DNA of 42,156 nucleotides, taken from contig CANQWC010000018.1 in assembly GCA_947627455.1 (NCBI GenBank), positions 1 to 42,156 on the forward strand. The letters run 5' to 3'. Shown here one piece after another: positions 26,725 to 35,075 of this stretch. A program made the position numbers and the translations under genes. Under the pieces are notes generated by a model. The model ran no database searches. It worked only from the letters and a program-made list of their open reading frames with translations, and had not been told where the DNA came from. This DNA comes from an uncultured Clostridia bacterium. GTDB lineage: Bacteria > Bacillota > Clostridia > Oscillospirales > Ruminococcaceae. How positions within the stretch are numbered: position 1 is the stretch's first letter; each line of letters starts with the position of its first letter.

Positions 26725-26859
26725 GCCGATCCGACATATAGACGCGCGGGCGATACTGCGTCACACAAAGCAAACCGCTTAATGCTGCTCGGTTCCCCGC
26801 CTGACATGGTTCACGGCGCAATGTTGCGCAGAACCCGCACGCCTACATCTCGAATCGGC
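26725..26859 (-). ncRNA. ffs: Signal recognition particle RNA (small bacterial type)
   Basis: The - strand carries the conserved SRP S-domain core: CATGTCAGG (around 26808-26800), then a GGGGAACC asymmetric loop region and AGCAGCATTAAG (26789-26778), the Ffh-binding elements. GCCGAT at the 5' end pairs with ATCGGC at the 3' end, followed by a 15-bp imperfect stem (ATGTAGGCGTGCGGG with CCCGCGCGTCTATAT) and CTGCG/CGCAG. The RNA is about 135 nt, so it lacks room for the full Alu domain of Bacillus scRNA. It lies directly upstream of dnaX, as in Bacillus. The 3' end is followed by TTATTTT. Confidence 0.88.
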
Positions 26860-26866
26860 AAAAACT

Positions 26867-26895
26867 ATTCTACCATATCTTTTGCACTTTTGCAA
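26867..26895 (-). promoter_or_regulatory. SigA-type promoter of the SRP RNA-dnaX operon
   Basis: On the - strand TTGCAA (26895-26890), 17 bp, TAGAAT (26872-26867). Transcription would start about 8 bp further, at the 5' end of the SRP RNA, which independently supports both calls. Confidence 0.85.
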
Positions 26896-26952
26896 GAGAT
26901 ATTTTAAAAATATTCCGCGCAATATTTTTTATCAAATTGTTCCGCCCGAGTA

Positions 26953-26981
26953 TTGAAATCCCAAGGCGGCGGTGATATAAT
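26953..26981 (+). promoter_or_regulatory. SigA-type promoter of the sugar cassette
   Basis: TTGAAA (26953-26958), a 17-bp spacer and TATAAT (26976-26981), 34 bp before the first gene. It is divergent from the SRP RNA promoter about 57 bp away. No operator palindrome or catabolite-response-like box was recognised between them. Confidence 0.85.
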
Positions 26982-27015
26982 CTCTTTAAAATAAATTCAC
27001 GGAGGTAATGAGGAT

Positions 27016-27879
27016 ATGTCAGCTTCGGATATAAGAATCTATGCCTTTTCCGATGAGGCGGGAAGCGCGGTTTCCGACCAGATCGCCGCGATGAAGAGAA
27101 ACGGCCTCTGCGGGGCAGAGCTTCGGGGCACCGAATTCGGTAACGTCTCCGATCTTTCGGAGGAATCGGCAAAAGAGATCAGGCGCAGGCTCGACGGCGA
27201 GGGCCTTGAGGTATGGTCTGTCGGCTCGCCGCTCGGGAAAATAGGCATCGGCGACCCGATCGGGCCCGAGCTTGAAAAGCTTAAGAGGACGCTTGAAACG
27301 GCGCATATCCTCGGCGCGGGGAACATAAGAATGTTCTCGTTCTATATTCCCAAGGGCGACGACCCGAAGAAGTACAGCTCCGAGGTCATCGACAGGCTCG
27401 GCGAGATGGCGCGCATCGCCGACACGCTTCACTCGGGTATAAGGCTTTGCCACGAGAACGAAAAGGGCATCTACGGCGAAAATGCCGAGCGCTGCCTTGA
27501 AATTTTAACGGGCGTGCCCGAGATCTTCGGCGTTTTCGACCCCGCAAACTTCGTTCAGTCGGGTGTCGACACCCTTGCGGCATGGGGGCTTCTGAAAGGT
27601 AAAATCAGGTATCTTCACATCAAAGATGCCCTCGCCGACGGCAGGGTAGTGCCCGCGGGGAACGGCGTCGGAAATCTTCGCAGGATAGTCAAGGAATTTG
27701 TCGCGATGGGCGGCCGCGCGATGACCGTTGAGCCGCACCTCACGGTGTTCAGCGGGCTCTCTGGGCTTGAGCGCGAGGGCGAGCGCTCTAAAATCGCATA
27801 TACATATCCCGACGCGAACTCCGCTTTCGACGCGGCTTGCAGCGCCCTGAAAGAGGTTCTTTCGGAGGCCGAGGCATGA
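27016..27879 (+). CDS. Sugar phosphate isomerase/epimerase-like TIM-barrel protein
   Basis: This 287-residue protein belongs to the xylose isomerase-like (AP endonuclease 2 type) TIM-barrel group. Likely metal ligands lie at strand ends: a Glu in LCHENEKG, the Asp in VFDPANFVQSG, the His in LHIKDAL and the Glu in MTVEPHL. Members are isomerases, epimerases, dehydratases or C-glycoside lyases, so the substrate cannot be inferred. It is cytoplasmic and first in a four-gene operon. The ATG follows GGAGG. Confidence 0.85.
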   Translation: MSASDIRIYAFSDEAGSAVSDQIAAMKRNGLCGAELRGTEFGNVSDLSEESAKEIRRRLDGEGLEVWSVGSPLGKIGIGDPIGPELEKLKRTLETAHILGAGNIRMFSFYIPKGDDPKKYSSEVIDRLGEMARIADTLHSGIRLCHENEKGIYGENAERCLEILTGVPEIFGVFDPANFVQSGVDTLAAWGLLKGKIRYLHIKDALADGRVVPAGNGVGNLRRIVKEFVAMGGRAMTVEPHLTVFSGLSGLEREGERSKIAYTYPDANSAFDAACSALKEVLSEAEA

Positions 27880-28628
27880 TGAAGATAGGCGCTCAGCTTT
27901 ACACCGTAAGGGAACATATGCAGACCCTCGAAAGCTTTTCGGAGACGCTTAAAAGGGTCGCGGACATCGGCTATAAAACCGTTCAGGTCTCGGGCAGCTG
28001 CCCCTTTCCCGCCGAGTGGCTCAGGGGCGAGCTTGAAAAAAACGGCCTCGAGTGCGCGGTGACGCATACGCCGCCGCAAAGGCTTATCGATGAGGCCGAA
28101 AAGGTCGCGGAGGAGCATAGAATTTTCGGCTGTAAATACTGCGGCCTCGGCTGGAACGCCTTTGACCTTGACAGCGGCGACACGCCCGAGGCGTTCATTG
28201 AAAAATATCTTCCCGTCGCGAAAAAGCTTTCGGCGGGCGGCGTGAAATTCATGTATCACAACCACGATCAGGAGTTCAAAAAGGTCGGCGGGCGGCTTAT
28301 ATTCGACATTCTTGCCGAGGCGTTTTCGCCCGTGCTCATGGGCTTTATCGTCGACACCTTCTGGATTCAGGCGGGCGGCGCCGACCCTGCGGCATGGATA
28401 AGAAAATTCGCGGGGAGGGCGCCCTGCATTCACCTTAAGGACTTCGCCTACGGAAGAAAGTTTGCCGTCATCGGCGAGGGGAATATGAACTTTGACGCGA
28501 TTTTCAGCGCGGCGGCCGATTCTGGGGTCGAGTATATGCTCGTCGAGCAGGACGACTGCTATGGCGAAGACCCGTTTGAATGTCTTGAAAGAAGCTATCA
28601 CTATCTAAAGTCGAAGGGCTTTGAATGA
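27876..28628 (+). CDS. Second sugar phosphate isomerase/epimerase-like TIM-barrel protein
   Basis: This 250-residue protein is of the same superfamily but distant from its neighbour. It starts MKIGAQLYTVREHMQTLESF, a pattern typical of this family, and has metal-site segments MYHNHDQEF, FIVDTFWIQAGGADP, CIHLKDF and MLVEQDDC. Reaction unknown. The start overlaps the previous stop (ATGA); a second ATG one codon later is equally possible. Confidence 0.85.
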   Translation: MMKIGAQLYTVREHMQTLESFSETLKRVADIGYKTVQVSGSCPFPAEWLRGELEKNGLECAVTHTPPQRLIDEAEKVAEEHRIFGCKYCGLGWNAFDLDSGDTPEAFIEKYLPVAKKLSAGGVKFMYHNHDQEFKKVGGRLIFDILAEAFSPVLMGFIVDTFWIQAGGADPAAWIRKFAGRAPCIHLKDFAYGRKFAVIGEGNMNFDAIFSAAADSGVEYMLVEQDDCYGEDPFECLERSYHYLKSKGFE

Positions 28629-28639
28629 GGAGGATAATT

Positions 28640-29815
28640 ATGGAAAAAATCAGGCTCGGAATAATCGGAATCGGAAACATGGGCTCGGGCCACGCGACGA
28701 GGATCAAGGCGGGGAACTGCCCCGACTTCGTTCTCTCAGCGGTCGCCGATATCAACCCGAAGAGGCTTGAATGGGCGGAAAAAGAGCTCGGCGAGAGCGT
28801 CGCGAGGTTCAGCACCGCCGAGGAGATGCTCGACTCGAAAAAAATCGACGCCTGCATCGTCGCGGTGCCGCACTACGATCACCCGAAGTATGTCATCGAG
28901 TGCCTCAAACGCGGCATTCATGTCATGTGCGAGAAGCCCGCGGGGGTCTATACAAAGCAGGTCCGCGAGATGAATGAGGAGGCAAAAAAGCACCCCGAGG
29001 TCGTCTTCGGAATGATGTTCAATCAGCGCACAAACTGCGTTTATAAGAAGATGAGAGAGCTCGTTCAGTCGGGCGAGTACGGCCAAATCAGGCGTACAAA
29101 CTGGATAATCACCGACTGGTACCGCCCGCAGGCATATTTTGATTCGGGCTCTTGGCGGGCGACGTGGTCGGGCGAGGGCGGCGGCGTGCTGCTCAATCAG
29201 GCGCCCCATAACCTTGATTTGTGGCAGTGGATATGCGGAATGCCCGTGAAGATTTCGGCTCACATGAAGTTCGGAAAGTGGCATGATATCGAGGTTGAGG
29301 ACGACGTAACCGCCTATTGCGAGTATGAAAACGGCGCGACGGGCGTGTTCATCACGACTACGGGCGACGCAAAGGGCACAAACCGCTTTGAAATTCAGCT
29401 TGACCGCGCAAAGATAGTCGCTGATTATTCGGGGCTTTCGGTGCTTGAATTTGACATGCCCGAGCCCGAGTTTTCGCGCACCAACACCGTGCCGTTCGGC
29501 AACGTCGGCGCTCACGAGCTCAAAATCGAGCTTGACGGGCAGAACCCTCAGCACGACGGCGTTCTCAGGGCATGGGGCGGGGCGATTCTTCGCGGCGAGC
29601 CCCTTGTCGCCCACGGCAGCGAGGGCATATTCGGCCTCACGATTTCAAACGCGATGCACCTTTCGGCGTGGCTCGGCAAGGAGATAGACCTTCGCGAGTT
29701 TGACGAGGAGCTGTTCTGGTCGGAGCTCAAAAAGAGGATAGAGACCTCAAAGAGAAAGACGAACGTAAAAGAACAGGTTGCCGACACCTCGGCGACCTAT
29801 GCGGGAAACAAGTGA
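28640..29815 (+). CDS. Gfo/Idh/MocA-family oxidoreductase (copy A)
   Basis: This 391-residue NAD(P)-dependent sugar or inositol dehydrogenase-type protein has the Rossmann motif GIIGIGNMGSGH at residues 7-18, the conserved EKP at 98-100 (catalytic Lys), and the C-terminal alpha/beta domain. It contains FNQRTN near residue 127 and a Trp- and Gly-rich block (RATWSGEGGGVLLNQ) with a His in NQAPHNLD expected near the substrate. Substrate unknown. The gene starts after GAGGAGG and overlaps the next gene by one base. Confidence 0.9.
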   Translation: MEKIRLGIIGIGNMGSGHATRIKAGNCPDFVLSAVADINPKRLEWAEKELGESVARFSTAEEMLDSKKIDACIVAVPHYDHPKYVIECLKRGIHVMCEKPAGVYTKQVREMNEEAKKHPEVVFGMMFNQRTNCVYKKMRELVQSGEYGQIRRTNWIITDWYRPQAYFDSGSWRATWSGEGGGVLLNQAPHNLDLWQWICGMPVKISAHMKFGKWHDIEVEDDVTAYCEYENGATGVFITTTGDAKGTNRFEIQLDRAKIVADYSGLSVLEFDMPEPEFSRTNTVPFGNVGAHELKIELDGQNPQHDGVLRAWGGAILRGEPLVAHGSEGIFGLTISNAMHLSAWLGKEIDLREFDEELFWSELKKRIETSKRKTNVKEQVADTSATYAGNK

Positions 29816-30984
29816 TGGAAAAAGTAAGGCTCGGTATAGTCGGCATCGGCGGAATAGGCTCGGCGCATTTTCACTGCGTCGGCGGAGGAAAAATTTCGGG
29901 AATGACCCTCGGGGCAGTCTGCGATATCGACCCCGAGCGGCTTGAATACTGCAAGGGCGTTTACCCCGATATTCCGCGGTTCTTAAGCTATTCGGAAATG
30001 ATAAACAGCGGCCTTGTCGACGCGGTGCTGATCTCGGTGCCGCACCCGCTTCACGCCGAAATGGCGATGGAGGCGCTCGGCCGCGGGCTTCATGTTCTCT
30101 CGGAAAAGCCGATAGACATAAAGGTCTCGCAGGCCGAGAAGCTCAACGAAATCGCGAAAAAATCGGGCAAGGTCTTCGGGGTGATGTTCAACCAACGCAC
30201 TAACCCGCTCTTTGCCCGCGCGAGGGAGATAGTTAAATCGGGCGAGCTCGGCGGCATCAAGCGCTCGGTCTGGATAATCACCAACTGGTACAGAACCCAG
30301 CATTACTACGACTCGGGTTCGTGGCGCGCAACATGGTCGGGCGAGGGCGGGGGAGTGCTGCTCAACCAAGCCCCGCATAACCTTGATTTGTGGCAGTGGA
30401 TATGCGGAATGCCGAGCAGGATCACCGCGTTTTGCGGCGTCGGAAAATATCACGATATCGAGGTCGAGGACGAGGCGACTATTTTTGCCGAATATCCCGA
30501 CGGCGGGACGGGGGTTTTCATAACCTCGACGGGCGACCTGCCGGGCACAAACCGCCTCGAGATAAGCGGCACAAGGGGCATTATCGTCATTGAGCAGGGC
30601 AGGCTCGTCTTTAAAAAGCTCAGCAGCGACGAGCGCGAAATCTGTTTTTCCGATGAGCGCAGCTGGTTCGACCCCGAGCTTGAAACCGAGGTTTTTGAGC
30701 CCGCCGACAGCGGCGGCGCTCACGCCGAGATTTTGAAAAATTTTGCCGATGCGATACTCTTCGGCAAAGAGCTCATCGCAAACGGCACCGAGGGGATCAA
30801 CGAGCTGATGATCTCAAACGCGGCCTATCTTTCAGACTGGACGGGCAGGAGCGTAGAACTGCCTATCGACGCCGAGCTGTTTGACAGGCTGCTCGAAGAG
30901 CGCAGGCGCGGCTCGAAGGCCAAATCGGGCGGCGGTCAGCAGACCCATGAAAATTACAGCGAGCGCTGGCAGGTGAAGTTTTAA
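29815..30984 (+). CDS. Gfo/Idh/MocA-family oxidoreductase (copy B)
   Basis: This 389-residue protein is clearly a paralogue of the preceding gene. It has Rossmann motif GIVGIGGIGSAH (7-18), EKP (97-99), and the same FNQRTN and WSGEGGGVLLNQAPHNLD blocks. A 35-residue central block is identical in both copies. The C-terminal sensor region differs more, suggesting a different but related substrate or a heteromeric enzyme. The ATG at 29815 overlaps the copy A stop as TGATG. A C-terminal tail after about residue 365 is basic and poorly conserved. It ends the operon. Confidence 0.9.
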   Translation: MEKVRLGIVGIGGIGSAHFHCVGGGKISGMTLGAVCDIDPERLEYCKGVYPDIPRFLSYSEMINSGLVDAVLISVPHPLHAEMAMEALGRGLHVLSEKPIDIKVSQAEKLNEIAKKSGKVFGVMFNQRTNPLFARAREIVKSGELGGIKRSVWIITNWYRTQHYYDSGSWRATWSGEGGGVLLNQAPHNLDLWQWICGMPSRITAFCGVGKYHDIEVEDEATIFAEYPDGGTGVFITSTGDLPGTNRLEISGTRGIIVIEQGRLVFKKLSSDEREICFSDERSWFDPELETEVFEPADSGGAHAEILKNFADAILFGKELIANGTEGINELMISNAAYLSDWTGRSVELPIDAELFDRLLEERRRGSKAKSGGGQQTHENYSERWQVKF

Positions 30985-31006
30985 GGGGGCAGATGCCCCC
31001 TTTTTT
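30985..31006 (+). terminator. Terminator of the sugar cassette
   Basis: GGGGGC (30985-30990) pairs with GCCCCC (30995-31000) over an AGAT loop and is followed by six T residues. It begins directly after the stop codon. Confidence 0.85.
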
Positions 31007-31010
31007 GCAT

Positions 31011-31047
31011 AAAAAACCCGCGCCCCCGAAGGCAACAAGGAGCGCGG
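31011..31047 (-). terminator. Terminator of the esterase gene
   Basis: On the - strand CCGCGCTCC (31047-31039) pairs with GGGGCGCGG (31026-31018, one T-G pair) over a 12-nt loop, followed by G and six T residues (31016-31011). Confidence 0.8.
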
Positions 31048-31063
31048 AAGGTTTATGCTGTTT

Positions 31064-32032
31064 TTATCTGAAAATGAATCTCAGGAAGTTGTAAATGTGC
31101 GGGCAGATGGTCTTGCCCCAGTGTTCGCCGCCTGTAACCATGTGCCAGAGGTGAGGCACGTCGTTGTCGGTGAAGATGTTGTGATACATCTCGGGATTGT
31201 TATAGACGACGGTGTCGTTTGAGCCCGCGCTTATCATCAGAAGATAAGGCTCTTCGCCCTCGGCAAAGACCATGTCTTCCGCCTTTACGCAGTCGTCGGT
31301 GAGCCCGGGGGCAGGGCATACAGCGCCGATATAGCCGAATTTGTCGGCCATTTTTATGCCGATGTTGAGCGACTCGCGCCCGCCCATCGAGAAGCCCGTT
31401 ATCGCGGTGTTTTCGCGGCCCGTCGCGACCGAATAGTTTTCTTCGATATAGGGCATGAGCTCTTCGCTGAGCTCGTTGATGAAGTCGTCGTATGCTTTAT
31501 TGTTCTCGGGGTTCATTCCGTCGCAGTCCTCTTTTGTCGGGTGGCAGAAGATATCGGGGAATACGACTATCATCTCGGCTGCTTCGCCTTCTGAAATGAG
31601 GTTTCCGAGCACCTCGCGGAATTTTATCGAGCCGTCGCCCTGATCAAGGAGCGAATACTCATCGCCCCAATAGCCGTGAAGCGCGTAGAGCACTGGGTAT
31701 TTCTTATCCTCGCTGTAATCGGCGGGGAGAAGAATGTTCGCATACCTGTCGCGGTCGAGATAATCGGAGTGATAGGTGATGTGCTCGAACTCGCCGTATT
31801 TTTTTGAAGTGTCAAGCACCGTCGCGGCGCTCGGGGTGAATTCCGAGAGATTCTCCTCGGCAAATTCAAGATTTTCTTTCGGCGATGTCCTCACTGTCTT
31901 TTCCTCCTCAACTGTTTCGGATATTTCGGTTTCGCTGCCGCCCTCTCGGAGGTCGGCGGGAGCTCCCGCTTGGTCGGCGCAGGCCGAGAGCAGGAGCAGC
32001 CCCGCTGTCAGAAACGCTAAAATTCTTTTCAT
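31064..32032 (-). CDS. Secreted alpha/beta-hydrolase lipoprotein, CE1/esterase D-like
   Basis: This 322-residue protein has a lipobox LLSAC (Cys18) and an acidic linker to about residue 75. The esterase domain has YPVLYALHGYWGDE near 112-125, the nucleophile motif GFSMGG with Ser215, a likely Asp273 (SAGSNDTVVYNN) and His304 (GGEHWG). The pattern is that of feruloyl/acetyl-xylan esterases of the CE1 group found in xylanases such as XynZ. It would cleave ester side groups from plant polysaccharides outside the cell, but carboxylesterase or other specificity is possible. The ATG at 32032 gives a proper signal peptide and follows GAGGAGAG. Confidence 0.85.
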   Translation of the reverse strand: MKRILAFLTAGLLLLSACADQAGAPADLREGGSETEISETVEEEKTVRTSPKENLEFAEENLSEFTPSAATVLDTSKKYGEFEHITYHSDYLDRDRYANILLPADYSEDKKYPVLYALHGYWGDEYSLLDQGDGSIKFREVLGNLISEGEAAEMIVVFPDIFCHPTKEDCDGMNPENNKAYDDFINELSEELMPYIEENYSVATGRENTAITGFSMGGRESLNIGIKMADKFGYIGAVCPAPGLTDDCVKAEDMVFAEGEEPYLLMISAGSNDTVVYNNPEMYHNIFTDNDVPHLWHMVTGGEHWGKTICPHIYNFLRFIFR

Positions 32033-32079
32033 ACTTTCTCTCCTCAATATAATGTTCCGAATAAATGTCTTACATAAAT

Positions 32080-32109
32080 ATTTTATCATAACCGCGCAAA
32101 CTTTTTCAA
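32080..32109 (-). promoter_or_regulatory. SigA-type promoter of the esterase gene
   Basis: On the - strand TTGAAA (32109-32104), an 18-bp spacer and TAAAAT (32085-32080), 48 bp before the start codon. Confidence 0.65.
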
Positions 32110-32212
32110 GGTGCAAAACTGATATATTTTAATCCCGATTATTGGTAATACTGTATAAAACCGCAGCTTTCGGAGAATAAATATTGATAAAAACTCTTCT
32201 GCCGTTTGACAC

Positions 32213-32241
32213 TTGACAGAACCTTCCCGTGGGTATATAAT
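32213..32241 (+). promoter_or_regulatory. Perfect consensus SigA promoter of tldD
   Basis: TTGACA (32213-32218), exactly 17 bp, TATAAT (32236-32241). Every position of both hexamers matches consensus. No operator is evident nearby, so constitutive expression is likely. Confidence 0.92.
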
Positions 32242-32278
32242 TTTCCCATACGATATTATTATAAAGGAGCGAATGGAT

Positions 32279-33661
32279 ATGATTTCAAGAGAACTCTGCA
32301 AAAAGGTCCTCTCGGTCGCGGTCTCGACAGGCGCGGATTATGCCGAGATTTTTGCCGAACACACCCTGAATCATTCGATAAACATGATTTCGGACAAGGT
32401 GGATTCGGTGAACGATTCGGTCGTCGCGGGCGCGGGGATCAGGGTGTTCAAGGGCCTGAGAAGCGTTTCGGCCTCGACCGTTGACACCACCGAGGCGGGG
32501 CTTATAAAATGCGCTCAGCGCGCGGCCGACGCTTTGGGCGAGGGCAGCGCCGCAATTTCTATCGAGCTTCGCGAACGGCTCTTCGGCGATATTCACCCGA
32601 TAAAGACCGTCCCCGCGAGCGTTTCAAACGCCGAGAAGGTGAAGATTCTTAAGGACGGCTATTTTGCCGCAAGGAATCATTCCGACCTCATCAAGCAGGT
32701 CAGGGGAACGCTTCTTGACATCGACCACAACATTCTCATCGCGAACAGCGAGGGAATTTACGCTCAAGACAGGCAGATAAGAACCAGAATCGCCATCACC
32801 GCCGTCGCCGAAAAGAACGGCGAGACCCAGTCGGGGTTCTGCGGCCCGGGCAGAAGAATGGGAATGGAGATGTTCGAGCACGAGGTCGACGCGGTAAAGG
32901 TCGGCATCAAGGCCGCCGAGCAGGCCGAGATAATGGCGGGCGCGGGCTACTGCCCCGCGGGGGTAATGCCTGTCGCGATAGGCAACGGCTTCGGCGGGGT
33001 TATTTTCCACGAAGCCTGCGGGCACTCGCTTGAGGCGTCGAGCGTGGCCTACGGCACTTCGCAGTTCTGCGGAAAGTTGGGTCAGCAGATAGCCAACCCG
33101 AAGGTCACCGCGATAGACGACGGAACAATTCCGAACGCATGGGGCTCGATAAACATCGACGACGAGGGCACGCCCGCTCAGCGCAAGGTGCTCATCGAAA
33201 AGGGCATTCTCAAGATGTATATGGTCGACAAGTTCAACGGCAGAAGAATGGGCATGGAGTCGACGGGCTCGGCAAGAAGGGAAGATTACAGCTATACCAC
33301 GACCTCAAGAATGACAAACACATTCATCGCCGAGGGTTCCGACGACAACGACGACATCATCTCCTCGATGGAATACGGCCTTTACGCCAAGGAGATGGGC
33401 GGCGGCTCGGTAAACCCGACTACGGGCGAGTTCAACTTCGGCGTGAACGAGGCATATATAGTCAGGAACGGAAAAATCTGCGAGCCTGTCAGGGGCGCGT
33501 CGCTTGTCGGCAAGGGCTCGGACGTCATCATGAAGATCGACATGGTGGGCAAGAACCTCGACCTCGGCACGGGAATGTGCGGGTCGTCGAGCGGGTCGAT
33601 TCCGACGACCGTCGGCCAGCCGCTCATCAGGGTAAGCTCGATAACCGTCGGCGGAAGATAA
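32279..33661 (+). CDS. tldD: TldD-family metalloprotease
   Basis: This 460-residue protein has the TldD zinc motif HEACGH at residues 244-249 within FGGVIFHEACGHSLEA. It also has the C-terminal GSARREDYSYTTTSRMTNTFI segment and a GMCGSSSGSIPTTVGQPLIRV end typical of the family. TldD and TldE form a cytoplasmic complex that cleaves peptides and, in E. coli, matures microcin B17 and degrades CcdA. The ATG at 32279 is 9 nt after AAAGGAG; the ATG two codons upstream (32273) would be only 3 nt from it. Confidence 0.93.
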   Translation: MISRELCKKVLSVAVSTGADYAEIFAEHTLNHSINMISDKVDSVNDSVVAGAGIRVFKGLRSVSASTVDTTEAGLIKCAQRAADALGEGSAAISIELRERLFGDIHPIKTVPASVSNAEKVKILKDGYFAARNHSDLIKQVRGTLLDIDHNILIANSEGIYAQDRQIRTRIAITAVAEKNGETQSGFCGPGRRMGMEMFEHEVDAVKVGIKAAEQAEIMAGAGYCPAGVMPVAIGNGFGGVIFHEACGHSLEASSVAYGTSQFCGKLGQQIANPKVTAIDDGTIPNAWGSINIDDEGTPAQRKVLIEKGILKMYMVDKFNGRRMGMESTGSARREDYSYTTTSRMTNTFIAEGSDDNDDIISSMEYGLYAKEMGGGSVNPTTGEFNFGVNEAYIVRNGKICEPVRGASLVGKGSDVIMKIDMVGKNLDLGTGMCGSSSGSIPTTVGQPLIRVSSITVGGR

Positions 33662-33671
33662 GGAGGAAGCC

Positions 33672-35018
33672 ATGACTTACGAAATGTTCAAAGAGGCGGT
33701 AATCGCCGCCGCAAAAAAGCTCGGCATAAAGGAATATGAGCTTTATTACAGCTCCTCCGAGGGGACTTCGGCGGAGGTTTTCAAGCACGAGATAAAAAAC
33801 TTTTCGAGCTCGGTTTTCGGCGGGGCATGTTTCAGATGCCTTGTCGACGGCAAGATGGGCTATGCCTCTACCGAGGAGCTCTCGGAAGAGCAGGCCGAAA
33901 GCGTCGTGAGGCGGGCGTTTGAAAACGCGGGGGTTCTTGAGACCGATGAAAAGCAGTTTCTTGTCTCGGGCGGGCAGGAGTATGAGCCGCTCGATATAAA
34001 GCCTTATGCGCTTCCGACCACCGATGAGCTCATCAAGACCGCTCTTGCGGGGCAGGAGGCTGTCTATGCCGCCGACCCGTCGGTAATCGACGGCACCGAG
34101 GCGGGTGCCGAGTCTGAGGTCGCGAGGATAGCGATTTTCAACTCGAACGGGCTCGACCTTAAGTATGAAAACAACATCGCGATTTATTACGCATCGGCAG
34201 TTGTTTCTGACGGCAAGGAGATGTCTGACGACTTTGCGTGCAAGGCGGGTTCGTTCGATGCTCTTGACGTAAAGCAGATAGCCGAAAAGGCTGTCAGCGG
34301 CGCAAAGGCGATGCAGAACGCCGACGTCGCCCCGACGGGAAACTATCCCGTGGTGTTCTCGCCAAAGGCCATGGCGAATATGCTCTCAGCATTTTCGGGG
34401 ATATTCTCGTCGGAGAATGCGCAAAAGGGGCTTTCGCTTCTCAAGGGCAGAGAGGGCGAGAAGATCGCCGCGGATATCGTCACGCTTGTCGACGACCCGT
34501 TCAGCCCCGAGAGCGCGATGCCGATAAACTTCGACGCCGAGGGCTCGCCGACAAGAAAGAAAAACGTCATCGACAAGGGCGTTTTAACGACGCTGCTTTA
34601 TAACCTCAAAACCGCCGCGATCGGCGGGGTCAAGACGACTGGCAACGCCTCAAAGGCGGGGTATTCCTCAAATATCGGCATCAGGCCGTTCACGTTCAGC
34701 ATTTCTGCGGGCGATATCACCGAGGAAGAGCTTCTTGAAAAGGCGGGCAGCGGCGTTTATATCAACGATGTCAGCGGGCTTCACGCGGGCGCAGACCCCG
34801 TTTCGGGCGATTTTTCGCTGCAAAGCTCGGGCTTCATGATCGAGGACGGCAGGAAGACAAAGCCTGTCAAATCCTTTACGGTGGCGGGCAATTTCTATGA
34901 CCTGCTGAAGAATATCACCGCCATAGCGTCTAATGCCGAGCTCAGAAATCCGTTCGGGATCACCGCTTTCGGCTCGCCGTCGGTGCTCGTGACGGGCCTG
35001 ACCGTAGCGGGGAAATGA
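33672..35018 (+). CDS. pmbA: TldE/PmbA-family protein
   Basis: This 448-residue protein is homologous in plan to TldD (N-terminal alpha/beta domain, central beta domain, C-terminal SGVYINDVSGLHAGADPVSGDFSLQSSG in parts) but lacks the HExxxH zinc motif, as expected for TldE. It partners TldD and shapes the active site. It starts 10 bp after tldD behind AAGGAGG. No modified-peptide precursor or maturation genes are next to the pair. Confidence 0.92.
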   Translation: MTYEMFKEAVIAAAKKLGIKEYELYYSSSEGTSAEVFKHEIKNFSSSVFGGACFRCLVDGKMGYASTEELSEEQAESVVRRAFENAGVLETDEKQFLVSGGQEYEPLDIKPYALPTTDELIKTALAGQEAVYAADPSVIDGTEAGAESEVARIAIFNSNGLDLKYENNIAIYYASAVVSDGKEMSDDFACKAGSFDALDVKQIAEKAVSGAKAMQNADVAPTGNYPVVFSPKAMANMLSAFSGIFSSENAQKGLSLLKGREGEKIAADIVTLVDDPFSPESAMPINFDAEGSPTRKKNVIDKGVLTTLLYNLKTAAIGGVKTTGNASKAGYSSNIGIRPFTFSISAGDITEEELLEKAGSGVYINDVSGLHAGADPVSGDFSLQSSGFMIEDGRKTKPVKSFTVAGNFYDLLKNITAIASNAELRNPFGITAFGSPSVLVTGLTVAGK

Positions 35019-35043
35019 GCAGGCAGAAAAACTGAATAAAATA

Positions 35044-35075
35044 AAAAGAAGCAGATTTTTGGGTCTGCTTCTTTT
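35044..35075. terminator. Bidirectional terminator between pmbA and the glycosyltransferase
   Basis: GAAGCAGA (35048-35055) pairs with TCTGCTTC (35064-35071), extended by AAAA/TTTT. T-rich tracts follow on both strands, serving these convergent genes. The glycosyltransferase stop codon (35074-35076) overlaps it. Confidence 0.82.

Noticed and set aside
26700-26807. 36-codon upstream extension of dnaX
   Set aside because: It runs into the SRP RNA gene, and the family start MYTALYRKWRP lies at 26699 with a ribosome binding site.
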